A stretch of 64,000 nucleotides of DNA from Prevotellaceae bacterium (GCA_031258195.1 JAIRNF010000056.1:62001-126000), one strand, 5' to 3'; shown: positions 54,079 through 63,243, numbered from the stretch's first letter. Program-made: numbers and translations. Notes: generated by a model from the sequence alone, not told the origin.

Positions 54079-54642
54079 TTAGTTTTCATAATTACATATT
54101 ACATCATAATATAATTGCGCGAGACCCTCATTTAGGGTAGGATCCCCGATTAGTATTACCTCATCATTTTTATTTAGCAATACAGTTTGTAGTCTAGGAT
54201 CATATATTTCATTTTTTTGAAAGTAACTATGGCCTAGGTCTAATATCCATGGGCATTCAAACCCTACCTCTAGAAGGGGGTTTGTATTTTCCTGGGTATT
54301 ATATTCCGGTAGGTCAATAAAAAAATAGAACCTACAATCTTTCCGTTCTTTATATATTTTTATCATGAAGTCTTTCCAAAAGGCGAGATTTACCATGCAT
54401 GCACTACATGACCCATCTACAAATGTTGCGACTTTTAAAGTATTGCCTTTTTGGGTTATGTCATACTGATCCAAAGTCCCAAATGATATAATATACATAG
54501 AATCAGGCAAGGGCATTTTTTCTCCACTCCATTTTTCTACTATTGCTTCTGTTTTTTCATTCCACCTTTTATTTTTAGTTTGTCCACAAGAACACAGTGT
54601 TATGACACATATAAAAAATAGTGGAATACAGCATCTATTCAT
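54079..54642 (-). CDS. thioredoxin-like lipoprotein
   Basis: 187 residues. Lipoprotein signal with lipobox TLCSCGQ (Cys19). One CxxC redox centre in DGSCSACMVNLAFW (about residues 98-101). Otherwise the C-terminal part is a thioredoxin-like fold: KVATFVDGSC strand, CRFYFFIDLPEY strand, LLNKNDEVILIGDP near the end. Likely periplasmic disulfide handling of a partner such as the neighbouring Cys-containing peptide. Starts four bases inside the end of the propeller gene, so it is translationally coupled to it. Confidence 0.78.
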   Translation of the reverse strand: MNRCCIPLFFICVITLCSCGQTKNKRWNEKTEAIVEKWSGEKMPLPDSMYIISFGTLDQYDITQKGNTLKVATFVDGSCSACMVNLAFWKDFMIKIYKERKDCRFYFFIDLPEYNTQENTNPLLEVGFECPWILDLGHSYFQKNEIYDPRLQTVLLNKNDEVILIGDPTLNEGLAQLYYDVICNYEN

Positions 54643-55730
54643 AATTTACTTTTTTGTTTTAAATTAAATTCTACAATAGCAAATTCTCCATTATTTAAAG
54701 CTATACCATAGAGTTTATCACCATTTTCATCAACCACTATTCTTTTTAAAGGATAGTCAACATGTAGTTCATATGTTTCTTTTCCACCCCAATCTACTAC
54801 TCTAATTATATTTGCATAGTAATAATCTTTTGTATCCATCTTCCTTCCAGAAAACAAGGCGTATACATTTTCTTTTGAGGAGGTTATATCAAGATAACCA
54901 TTTCTGGATTGGGCAGTATAAGCTGCTACAGGTGGATAGTTCTCAAATTCAATAATCTTTAAATTATGAGGCAGATAAGTTTGATAATGCCATATAGAAT
55001 CGAGCCTATTACCTTTCATCTCATAAATATCAATAATGTCTGCCATATGTGTAGATAAAGCAACCTTCTTTCTGTCTGGGCTAATTGTTATATCGGATGA
55101 AAATAATTTTGCATTCTGCCTTTCATTTAATCTCGAATCTATGGTGTCCGTTATAGGTATATAATAACTGATATCATGAGTTTTTTTGTTGATTAATCCC
55201 AGTCGTCCTTTACTCGAATTTAAAACACCAAGAAGATAATCTTCGGTAAAATAATAGTATTTAGAAATAAGTTCATCTTTGTCGATCTGATTTAGATTGT
55301 AGTATGGTTCAACAACAATATTCTCTCCTTTCTTTTTTAGAGAATTTTTTTCTACTTTAAGCATTTTCATTCCAATCAGATCATATAAAAAAACGTACTC
55401 TTCACCAGGAGCAGCTTGAACAGCGCTCAAGGCTAGAACCTCGGTAGGGCCTGAGCCGATTTGTAGAAATGAATTGATGAAGTTACCTGTGTAGTTATCA
55501 TATACTTCTGCCAACGGTTCTCCTTTTGAGTTGCTAATAATAAGCAAAGAATCAACCAAACCAATAGACCAGGGGTCTTGTAGCAATTCTTCACTGATAA
55601 GTAAGGTACCTTTGATTTGAAATTTTTCCTCGAACTGTGCCACTTCCTCGTGCTTACAGGAAGAAAAAAATAGCAGCAAGTATAGTACCAAGCCAAAATA
55701 TATTAATCTTTGTATTGTATTAATCATCAT
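54639..55730 (-). CDS. six-bladed beta-propeller (TolB-like) lipoprotein
   Basis: 363 residues. Lipoprotein signal with lipobox FFSSCKHE (Cys26 or so). Six-bladed propeller region of the BF3164/TolB-like type: LLQDPWSIGLVDSLLIISNS, IGSGPTEVLALSAVQ, SSDITISPDRKKVALSTHMA, RIVVDENGDKLYGIALN. These lipoproteins usually stand next to small NVEALA-type peptide genes in Bacteroidales, as here. Their function is unknown. Lies 122 bases after the peptide gene, with a GC hairpin in the gap, and overlaps the thioredoxin-like gene by four bases. Confidence 0.8.
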   Translation of the reverse strand: MMINTIQRLIYFGLVLYLLLFFSSCKHEEVAQFEEKFQIKGTLLISEELLQDPWSIGLVDSLLIISNSKGEPLAEVYDNYTGNFINSFLQIGSGPTEVLALSAVQAAPGEEYVFLYDLIGMKMLKVEKNSLKKKGENIVVEPYYNLNQIDKDELISKYYYFTEDYLLGVLNSSKGRLGLINKKTHDISYYIPITDTIDSRLNERQNAKLFSSDITISPDRKKVALSTHMADIIDIYEMKGNRLDSIWHYQTYLPHNLKIIEFENYPPVAAYTAQSRNGYLDITSSKENVYALFSGRKMDTKDYYYANIIRVVDWGGKETYELHVDYPLKRIVVDENGDKLYGIALNNGEFAIVEFNLKQKSKL

Positions 55731-55805
55731 GTTAATTTTTAGTAGTTGTATGGAGAAGATAAAACCATTTATTGTTTATTGGAAGGTAATTCTATTTTAA
55801 TTTAA

Positions 55806-55827
55806 CATGGGGGGTTACCCCCTCATG
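55806..55827 (-). terminator. GC-rich hairpin between peptide and propeller genes
   Basis: Five G-C pairs (GGGGG 55810-55814 with CCCCC 55818-55822) around TTA, with flanking CATG copies that can extend the stem. It stands 25 bases after the peptide gene stop on the minus strand. It could act as a partial terminator, so that the peptide mRNA is made in excess of the other genes. Confidence 0.5.
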
Positions 55828-55852
55828 AAATTATTTGGTTCTTAACTGTTGC

Positions 55853-56065
55853 TTAACCGAAAATTAATGCTCCAGTTCCTTCGCCAATACCGTATATTAC
55901 ACATTGATTCGTATTTGATGCATCGCATTTAGCTTCAGAAGCAGATGACTGTGGCATCATAACGTTTTTTAAAGAAATGTCGTTTCCTTCATTCTTATTA
56001 GTGGTTACAAGTAAAGATGTAGCCATGGCAAATGTAAATAATGCTGGTAGTATAAACTTTTTCAT
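55853..56065 (-). CDS. small secreted peptide, NVEALA-like, two cysteines
   Basis: 70 residues. Hydrophobic leader (residues 3-19, FILPALFTFAMATSLLV), then a polar segment and a region with ISLKNV at the place where NVEALA-type peptides carry their motif. The mature part has two cysteines eight residues apart (KCDASNTNQCV) and a glycine-rich end (IYGIGEGTGALIFG). NVEALA-type peptides are common in Bacteroidales next to propeller lipoproteins; their function is not established. This gene is first in the minus-strand locus, followed by propeller, thioredoxin-like, transglutaminase and RND genes. The match to NVEALA is partial (no exact NVEALA motif). Confidence 0.6.
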   Translation of the reverse strand: MKKFILPALFTFAMATSLLVTTNKNEGNDISLKNVMMPQSSASEAKCDASNTNQCVIYGIGEGTGALIFG

Positions 56066-56977
56066 GATTTAATAATTTAAAGTCTGCTCAAATTGCTATT
56101 AACTAACGCAATATACTCAAACAAACTTTTGTTTTTATTGCTTTAATTCTTACTGTATCTATCATTTCAACAGCACCACCTTATAAGGTAGTAATTCATC
56201 CTAATAATAAACTATATTTGCACCACCTCCTTTTTATAGATGGGAGTCAGGAGAGAGGGTGAATCCCTTTATTAGCATGAATAGAAACCCTCTTCTCCTT
56301 TTCCCTAGTTTATATCTGAATATTTTACCACCCGAAATAGATTATTATTGTATATTGGAGCGAGAAAACAAAGATCTAAAATCTCTTTAAGTAGTTAAAT
56401 TGCTTTATTAACAATTTAAACCCTACTCCGCTGGTCTGCAAAACAAGACTATTTTTAGTTTTAATGAGTCTTCTCCATACTGCACAGGGCACAGAGAATT
56501 TTTGTTTGTTATTGGTAAACAAAATGTAAAACATAAACAAATCTAAGATAAATATAGTAATAATCCGAATATGACTATCTAACATTTCATTATGTGAAAT
56601 TAAATACTATTTATAAATAAATAGTTAGTTGGCCGTTAGAAAAGAGTTTCAGCTGGAGAAATCTCCGCTATGACATAAATTTTAGTATGAATAACCTCTT
56701 TATATAATATATCTTACAATATTAGTTATGTTTTTCTAGCCATTAATCCCGTTAACCACCATTAATACAAGAATATAGTTATGTAACACTAGCCGACATG
56801 TTTAATTGTAAAAATATTCGCCTACAAATTGTTGATTTCTAGTTGAAAAAAGGAGAGTGTTATGTAGCGCTAGCCGTATTTTTGCTTATTTTTGGACAAA
56901 ATAAAGTTAGCGAATATGAGCGAAGTTATTATTACGGCTAGTGATACCGAAGAAACAAACGGCTTATTGATGTTTTA
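56066..56977. other. 912-base intergenic region
   Basis: AT-rich, no gene that I can support. It contains: an imperfect hairpin (56249-56260 with 56287-56299, AGGAGAGAGGGT-type); a TATATTTG at 56213-56220 on the plus strand; and three copies of a CACTAGCCG-related motif at 56778-56943. A minus-strand open frame of 69 codons at 56376-56585 has no sign of being real. Confidence 0.6.
56778..56943. repeat. repeated CTAGCCG-type motif upstream of ccsA remnant
   Basis: GTTATGTARCRCTAGCCG occurs at 56778-56795 and 56859-56876 (two mismatches), 81 bases apart. A shorter inverted copy, CGGCTAGTG, stands at 56935-56943. Could be an operator set or a recombination site. Confidence 0.5.
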
Positions 56978-57649
56978 ATGCTTACAGGTATAGTTGTTTT
57001 TACGGTATTCATCATCGGATTATGGATTGGTCAGGAACGACCTCCAATGCGCACTATGGGCGAAACAAGGCTATGGTATTCGTTTTTCTTATCGCTAGTT
57101 GGATATATTACGTATAAACATTGGAAATATCAATGGCTACTCCCATTCAGCGGACTAGTTGTCTGCGTATTTGTATGCATCAATATATTCAAACCCGAAA
57201 TTCATTCAAAGAACCTAATGCCTGCGCTACGGAGCTATTAGTTTATTCCGCACGTAACGGTATATATACTTTCGTATGCAATGCTTGGCGCAGCAACTAT
57301 AGCCTCAATAATACAGCTGAATAAGCTTAGCAAAAATATAGCGGATATAAACCTCTACCGTATTATGGATAACCTTGTATATGTCGGCTTTGGTTTCTTA
57401 ATGCTAGGCATGCCGATGGGTTGTATATGGGCTAAAGAAGCCTGGGGGCACTATGGGTCGTGGGATCCTAAAGAAACTTGGGCTTTCGTTACTGCCTCGG
57501 CATACTTAATCTATATCCATATGCGGAGACAAAAGTATTACCCAAAAGCTACTTTACGGGTTTTGTCTATAGCATTTGTTTTACTAATGATAACATGGAT
57601 TGGAGTAAGCTATCTGCCTTCTGCGCGAAACAGTATCCATACATATTAA
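56978..57649 (+). pseudogene. ccsA: cytochrome c biogenesis protein CcsA, in-frame amber
   Basis: Two open stretches in one frame, separated by one stop. From 56978 the protein reads VGLWIG-type motif (FIIGLWIGQERPPMRTMGET) and continues to NLMPALRSY, then TAG at 57239-57241, then FIPHVTVYILSYAMLGAATI and on to the end at 57649. Homologues have Trp at the stop (TGG), so one base explains it. The haem-binding motif WGxxWxWDxxE is WGHYGSWDPKE, with Gly (GGG, 57455-57457) in place of the second Trp. Two independent losses at tryptophans point to a true pseudogene. CcsA ligates haem to c-type cytochromes. No ccsB/resB is seen upstream. A 20-codon ATG-to-TAA reading (56916-56978) overlaps its start. 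Confidence 0.85.
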
Positions 57650-57664
57650 ACTTTTACCTAGGCT

Positions 57665-58216
57665 ATGCTTACGATTAACGGTTCTGTAGTTGAAACTATA
57701 CTGGGCGACATTACAACTATTAAAGTAGATGCTATTGTAAATGCCGCCAACTCGTCTTTACTTGGTGGTGGAGGCGTGGATGGCGCCATACATCGGGCTG
57801 GTGGAGAAGCTATACTAAACGAATGTAGAGCCATCAGACAAAAACAAGGAGGGTGTAAAACAGGTAAGGCTGTTATTACAACAGCAGGTAACCTTCCGGC
57901 AAAATATGTAATTCATACCGTAGGTCCGGTATGGAATGGAGGTAACAACAACGAAGAACAGCCGCTGCTTTCTGCCTACTTAAACAGCCTGGAACTTGCA
58001 GTTGAGAATAAAGTTGAATCAATCGCTTTTCCTAATATCAGTACAGGCGTATATCGTTTTCCAAAAGAACAAGCGGCACAAATCGCCTTTAAAACGGTCA
58101 CATCCTTTCTAGAAACAACAGATAAAATAAGAAAAGTTATTTTTGTTTGCTTCGATAACGATAGCTATCAGCTATACCAAAAATTAATAACGGAAAAGGC
58201 TAATAGGCTCATTTAA
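57665..58216 (+). CDS. macrodomain ADP-ribosylglycohydrolase/O-acetyl-ADP-ribose deacetylase
   Basis: 183 residues, a single macro domain. Family blocks: [26 protein letters not shown] (adenosine/ribose loop), then [22 protein letters not shown], and the second loop [12 protein letters not shown]. Related to E. coli YmdB/MacroD types that remove ADP-ribose or deacetylate O-acetyl-ADP-ribose. Cytosolic. It starts 15 bases after the ccsA remnant and ends before the terminator shared with the convergent susD gene. Confidence 0.9.
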   Translation: MLTINGSVVETILGDITTIKVDAIVNAANSSLLGGGGVDGAIHRAGGEAILNECRAIRQKQGGCKTGKAVITTAGNLPAKYVIHTVGPVWNGGNNNEEQPLLSAYLNSLELAVENKVESIAFPNISTGVYRFPKEQAAQIAFKTVTSFLETTDKIRKVIFVCFDNDSYQLYQKLITEKANRLI

Positions 58217-58237
58217 GATTAGGCGAAATATATATAG

Positions 58238-58271
58238 ATATAGCCATTGCTCTTTTTAGCAATGGCTATAT
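58238..58271. terminator. bidirectional terminator between macrodomain and susD genes
   Basis: Perfect 14-bp stem (58238-58251 with 58258-58271) with loop CTTTTT, between the convergent ends. T- and A-rich flanks fit either direction. Confidence 0.75.
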
Positions 58272-58290
58272 TTACAAATTATTACCCCAA

Positions 58291-59763
58291 CTATTCTGTA
58301 AGATATCCGGGGTTTTGCTGCTCTTTTAATGCAGGATTCGGCTTAAACTGATCAAGCGGAATAGGTAATACACATCTTTCAAAATCCCAATTTATAACCA
58401 TATTAGCAGCGCCATAATGGTAGCCGCCCGTACGTTGATATGTCTTGCCGTTACGCAATAAATCGAAGTAACGATGACCTTCGCCTATAAGCTCTAGACG
58501 ACGCTCGTCCAGCACTCTATCCAGCGTATAATCTCCAGCAGCAACAGAGCTATTCGGATCTCCACGCTTAACGATGTCGTTTAAATATTCAAGCCCCCTT
58601 GTTTGGTACGCCGCATTAGATCCTTTAATAGCGGCTTCCGCTGCTATTAAATAAACTTCAGATAGCCGAATTAACGGATAGTTGTTATCAAACACGGCTG
58701 TACCATATTGCGGACCCGGATATTTATATAAATACGGCGCTCCGTTACTCCAATACCCGATAACTGAATTACGAATATCATCGGGATATTGTGAAATGAA
58801 GTTCTTAAAATCCGACGTTACCATGATAGCTCCATATCCACCGGGAGTCGCCATATAGCCGGTACCATCCCGCCCCGGATTATCTGCCGGCGTATTAAAT
58901 ACTTCTAATAATGATTCAGGATCGTAATTTGTTCCTTGCGAGTTATAGCTGAATGCCTTAGGATATTCTTCATTCGTATATAATCTATATACCCCCGAAG
59001 ATTTTAAATCCTCAATCAACTCGCTTGCAACCTCAAAAGCTTTGTCGTTCTTTTCCCAGTATAGATACGCACGGGCAAGCAATGCGCGAGCGCCATATCT
59101 ATTCATCCTATTAAGCGGATCTTTTGCTGTACTCATAAGCGGTATAGCTAACTCTAGCTCTCTGGTAATAAAATCGAACGTTTGATCTACCGTACTGCGA
59201 AGAGGTAGCTCATCTTCAGCCAACACGTGGTCGATAATAATAGCCCCCCATGAGGAACCGTTATTTTTCTTATACGGATAGCCAAATACTTTTACCTGAT
59301 CGAAATGCGCCATTGCGCGTAGGGCAATGGCGTGTCCCTTAATATTATCCAGCCGCATTTGCGTTGCATCGGTAATAACTCCGTTATCAATTACTTCAAT
59401 TATTCGAGATGCATTTCTGCTTAAGTACATAGGGTTATGCCAAAAACGTCCCGACATAGTGGTAATTGAGGTAGCATTAGCAGAATGATGGTTAAACGTG
59501 TACATGTGGTAAGATATCTGCGTACTTCCGTCCGACTGGATATCGTCTCCGCGAATATCTCCATAGATCATAAAGTAGTGATTATAGTACGTATTTCTTT
59601 GCAGAATATCGTATAGCCCGTTAATCGCGCCTTCCGCGTCAACTAGCGTTTTAATAGCAGATGCTGTAGGCAAACCTGTAGGAGGATCTGTATCTAAGAA
59701 ATCGCTACAGGAAGTAAAAGTAAGCGCAACGCCCACTATGAATGATATGATAATTTTTTTCAT
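58291..59763 (-). CDS. SusD/RagB family nutrient-binding lipoprotein
   Basis: 490 residues. Lipoprotein signal with lipobox TFTSCSDF (Cys19). Then the SusD start DFLDTDPPTG, TPR-like helical repeats, a middle GARALLARAYLYWEKNDKAF, and the RagB end motif RLELIGEGHRYFDLLRNGK. It is the outer-leaflet lid that captures a substrate for the SusC pore. Substrate unknown: no glycosidases are in the visible part. Starts 28 bases after the susC stop, in the same transcript. Confidence 0.93.
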   Translation of the reverse strand: MKKIIISFIVGVALTFTSCSDFLDTDPPTGLPTASAIKTLVDAEGAINGLYDILQRNTYYNHYFMIYGDIRGDDIQSDGSTQISYHMYTFNHHSANATSITTMSGRFWHNPMYLSRNASRIIEVIDNGVITDATQMRLDNIKGHAIALRAMAHFDQVKVFGYPYKKNNGSSWGAIIIDHVLAEDELPLRSTVDQTFDFITRELELAIPLMSTAKDPLNRMNRYGARALLARAYLYWEKNDKAFEVASELIEDLKSSGVYRLYTNEEYPKAFSYNSQGTNYDPESLLEVFNTPADNPGRDGTGYMATPGGYGAIMVTSDFKNFISQYPDDIRNSVIGYWSNGAPYLYKYPGPQYGTAVFDNNYPLIRLSEVYLIAAEAAIKGSNAAYQTRGLEYLNDIVKRGDPNSSVAAGDYTLDRVLDERRLELIGEGHRYFDLLRNGKTYQRTGGYHYGAANMVINWDFERCVLPIPLDQFKPNPALKEQQNPGYLTE

Positions 59764-59791
59764 AATACTTTTCTTTTACGTTTTAATAAGA

Positions 59792-62700
59792 TTAGAAACC
59801 TACCTCAATACCAAAAGAGAATGTTTTCATCGGAGGAATTCCAATTCCTACAACAGTTCCAAGTTCAGGATCGTACTGGTCGTATGCGGCCCATGTCAGC
59901 AAATTACTTCCCGAAAAGAATACTCGGGCAGATTCTAACCTCACTGCTTTTAGCCATTTTTCAGGCATCCTCGCGCCTACCGATATGTTTTTCAACCTTA
60001 AATGGTCTGTACTATGTATGGCACGAGATGTAGTATAATATCCACCATGCATATAACCATTTACGTAGCGGGGCACATCTGTTATATCTCCCGGCTTTTG
60101 CCAACGCCGACGTAACTCGGTACTCTTGTTATAGTAGTCGCGATAACCATCGTCTTGCGCAGCCCACATTTCTTGGTCGAGGCTATATCCACCTAAAGTA
60201 AACGAAAGCATAAACGAAAGATCGATAAACTTATAGCTGAATGTATTGGTTAAACCTCCCGATAGGTTAGGGTCTGCGTCTTTTAGAGGAGTTCTTGCCG
60301 CCTGACGAACATCGTAAGTAAGCTGTCTTTTTAATGGTTCGCCGTTAGCATCCACTCCGTCGGTATTATAGTAGTATTGCATTTTTCCATTGTCAGGATC
60401 AACACCCGCCGACTCTATTACGTATAGCGTATTAAAGGGTAAACCTACACGATGTATTCTATAGCTACTGAAAAGGTCTGCGTTGTTTTCATCAGTTCTG
60501 ATAACCTTAGACTTATTAGAAGACAAGTTTAAGGATGTTGTCCATCTGAAATCTTTCTTACGCATATTGTTTGACGTAATATCTATCTCGAAGCCACGAT
60601 TTCTAAAATGACCCACATTTGTTATTTTACTATATAAGCCAACAGCAGCATATATCGGCTTATCCATAAGCAAATCTTTCGTATCCCGTTGATAGAAGCT
60701 GAGATCCAACATAATCTTTCCGAACAAAGTTAAATCTACCCCAATATTTGCATTATAACCTTTCTCCCACGATAAGCGGTCATAACCAAGATTTGACTCA
60801 CGGATAGCACTATTGCCCGAATACCTTTCTGCTGAAGAATACATATACATATATGAATACCAACCTCCGGGTAAAGTTCCGTTTACACCATACGATGCTC
60901 TCAGCTTAAGATCGGTTAGCCAAGACTTAAGGCTATTCATAAAAGGCTCGTGGGTAATACGCCATGAACCTGATAGCGACCAAAAATTTGCCCATCTATG
61001 ATCGGGATTGAGGCGAGACGATCCATCTCTACGATAGGTCGCTGTAAAGTAATACTTATCTTTATAGTCGTAGTTTAAAAATCCGATAACAGACAGCTGT
61101 CTGTCGTTTTCTGTATATTGACGGGTCAGTATTGGATTTGCGGTATTACTTATATCGTGATTAGTTTTTTGCCCGTAACCCTCGCCCCTCATGTACATAA
61201 ACTCATAGTCTCTTGCATAGCTTTCAAAACCGGCAGTAAAGTTAAGACGATGATTGCCGAATACTTCTGTAAATATAAGCCGCGTATCGGTTTTAATTTG
61301 AAGAACCGAAGGGCTCCAATACATTCCGGCTCCTTTAACCGAAGCTCCATCTCTAGAATCCGGACTCCAGTATTTAAAATCTTTTGTACCTGAGTACTCA
61401 ACACCTAATGTGGTAGAAACTTTTAGCTGATCGATTATCTTATACCCAACACCGGCGCTTCCTAAAAAATGTGAAATTCTAGTATATTTTTCGGTTTCCT
61501 GATCTTCCAGTAAAGGGTTATAGTTATTATTACCTGAAAGATTTGTATTAAAAGTCCCATCAGGATTATAAATGGGATTAGATGGAGTAAGAGTGGTTGT
61601 AATACCATAGATAGGGCTCGCGTAGTAATAGTTTTCTAATGCCGGGCTATTTTCTGTTTGAGAAAACATCGCGCTAACAGCCAAATCAAACTTATTAACA
61701 ACATGGTTAACCGACACTCTACCGGTATATCGTTCAAAACCACTGGAGAGCGTATTACCGTTATTGTCCGTATATCCTAAGCTGGCAGCAAAGGTAGTAC
61801 CTCCTGTTCCTCCCGATACAGATACATCATAATTTTGCTGAAATGCTGTCTGAAACATCGCGTCTTTCCAGTCAGCCCAGCCGTTCACAGGCATCGCGGC
61901 ATAGTTATCGATTTTACCATCTGCGTAGCTGATAGCCTGAGCTTCTGTATATCCATTTTCTAGCCGTTCGTTTACATATCCTTCGTAAATCAACTCTCGA
62001 CGTTCTTCTCCTCCCATTACCGGACGATATTTAGTCGCAAAGTCTGAGAAGTTAAATGATGATTTAAAAGAAACTCTGGTTTTTCCGACTTTTCCTTTTT
62101 TAGTAACAATATTAATAACACCATTCGATCCTCTGGCTCCATATAGAGCGGTTGACGTAGCATCTTTAAGAATAGTCATACTCTCTATATCGTTAGGATT
62201 TATGGTTGATAAAGCATCCAGTCCCGCATTGTTATCTGAATCGTTTGACATGTCTCCCGAAATAATTGGTATCCCGTCAAGTACAATCAGAGGCATGTTA
62301 CTGGCATTGATCGATCCTATACCACGAATTGTCATGCTTTTGTTCGCTCCTGCTTGCCCCGATGTCGAGGATACTTTTAGACCCGGAACTTGAGCTTCGA
62401 GCATTTGCGCAACAGAAATTACGGGAACGTCCTTGATATCGTCCGTACTTAAAACTGTTGCAGCGCCCGTATAGGCTGATTTATTGATATTACCGTAACC
62501 TGTAACAACGGCAGCCTCCAGCGTTTCGCCATCTTCAAATAAAGTAATGCTTAAAGGTTGCTGGTTAATAACCGTGACTTCAACTGTTTGGTAGCCAATA
62601 AAGCTGACTCTTAACGTCTCTCCCTGTTCTGCCTCGATAGAAAAAGATCCGTCTGTATCGGCAAGAACAATTTTATTTGATTTTAAAGCAAGAATACTTG

Positions 62701-63151
62701 CCCCAATAATAGGCTCTCCAGCTTCGTCTTTTACCACTCCTGTAACTTTATTTTGCGATTGTTGAGCTACAGAAAGCGTTTCGGACGAACTACCCTTTTT
62801 TAATACAATGTAGTTGTTATCAAACAAAAAATCGATATTAGCCTGATTTAATGCATCGGTCAGCACATCTTTTACTGTTGCCGCTCCCCTTTTTAGGTTA
62901 ACGACATGGTTGGTATTCATATCGTCGTTACTAAAAACAACGAGATAACCTGTTTGGTTTTCTATCTCGCTGATAAGCCGTTTAATAGTCATTTCATTTT
63001 GCGAAATAGTAATTAAAGCATCTGGCGAAGTTGCCGCTTTTACCAACAGCGGGAAACTTAACAAAGATAATATTAGAGATAGGGAAATGGCATATGCGCG
63101 CCTAGCGGAAGTACTTAACCGCTTTAGTTGTTTTTTAGGTTTTATTTTCAT
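59792..63151 (-). CDS. SusC/RagA TonB-dependent outer-membrane transporter with STN domain
   Basis: 1119 residues. After a long signal peptide (about 1-38) there is an STN domain at about 45-118 (IKRLISEIENQTGYLVVFSN), which in FecA-type transporters contacts FecR and starts sigma signalling. Next is a CarboxypepD_reg domain (GVVKDEAGEPIIGASILAL), the plug (LIVLDGIPIISGDMS, TILKDATSTALYGARGSNG), and the barrel to the end MKTFSFGIEVGF. Energised by TonB, it imports the substrate caught by SusD. The FecR gene lies 92 bases upstream on the same strand, consistent with sensing of the same nutrient. Confidence 0.95.
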   Translation of the reverse strand: MKIKPKKQLKRLSTSARRAYAISLSLILSLLSFPLLVKAATSPDALITISQNEMTIKRLISEIENQTGYLVVFSNDDMNTNHVVNLKRGAATVKDVLTDALNQANIDFLFDNNYIVLKKGSSSETLSVAQQSQNKVTGVVKDEAGEPIIGASILALKSNKIVLADTDGSFSIEAEQGETLRVSFIGYQTVEVTVINQQPLSITLFEDGETLEAAVVTGYGNINKSAYTGAATVLSTDDIKDVPVISVAQMLEAQVPGLKVSSTSGQAGANKSMTIRGIGSINASNMPLIVLDGIPIISGDMSNDSDNNAGLDALSTINPNDIESMTILKDATSTALYGARGSNGVINIVTKKGKVGKTRVSFKSSFNFSDFATKYRPVMGGEERRELIYEGYVNERLENGYTEAQAISYADGKIDNYAAMPVNGWADWKDAMFQTAFQQNYDVSVSGGTGGTTFAASLGYTDNNGNTLSSGFERYTGRVSVNHVVNKFDLAVSAMFSQTENSPALENYYYASPIYGITTTLTPSNPIYNPDGTFNTNLSGNNNYNPLLEDQETEKYTRISHFLGSAGVGYKIIDQLKVSTTLGVEYSGTKDFKYWSPDSRDGASVKGAGMYWSPSVLQIKTDTRLIFTEVFGNHRLNFTAGFESYARDYEFMYMRGEGYGQKTNHDISNTANPILTRQYTENDRQLSVIGFLNYDYKDKYYFTATYRRDGSSRLNPDHRWANFWSLSGSWRITHEPFMNSLKSWLTDLKLRASYGVNGTLPGGWYSYMYMYSSAERYSGNSAIRESNLGYDRLSWEKGYNANIGVDLTLFGKIMLDLSFYQRDTKDLLMDKPIYAAVGLYSKITNVGHFRNRGFEIDITSNNMRKKDFRWTTSLNLSSNKSKVIRTDENNADLFSSYRIHRVGLPFNTLYVIESAGVDPDNGKMQYYYNTDGVDANGEPLKRQLTYDVRQAARTPLKDADPNLSGGLTNTFSYKFIDLSFMLSFTLGGYSLDQEMWAAQDDGYRDYYNKSTELRRRWQKPGDITDVPRYVNGYMHGGYYTTSRAIHSTDHLRLKNISVGARMPEKWLKAVRLESARVFFSGSNLLTWAAYDQYDPELGTVVGIGIPPMKTFSFGIEVGF

Positions 63152-63157
63152 AGTAGT

Positions 63158-63218
63158 GTTTCTTAAGTTTAAAGTATTTACATCAAAACATAATACTATA
63201 GTTCTATAGTTTCTTAAG
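63158..63218. promoter_or_regulatory. repeat-rich control region between fecR and susC
   Basis: GTTTCTTAAG occurs twice in direct orientation (63158-63167 and 63209-63218). ACTATAG-TT-CTATAGT (63195-63210) forms a small palindrome beside the second copy. On the minus strand this is the leader of susC. It may be a sigma-factor or regulator binding region. Confidence 0.4.
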
Positions 63219-63243
63219 CTACTGTTTCCATAGGCATAACTTT

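Noticed and set aside
56376-56585. Minus-strand open frame of 69 codons
   Set aside because: No family pattern, odd composition, and no ribosome-binding or operon context.
57239-57241. TAG as pyrrolysine or a reassigned codon
   Set aside because: Only one such codon is seen, at a Trp position, in a gene with another damaged motif; ordinary nonsense mutation is simpler.
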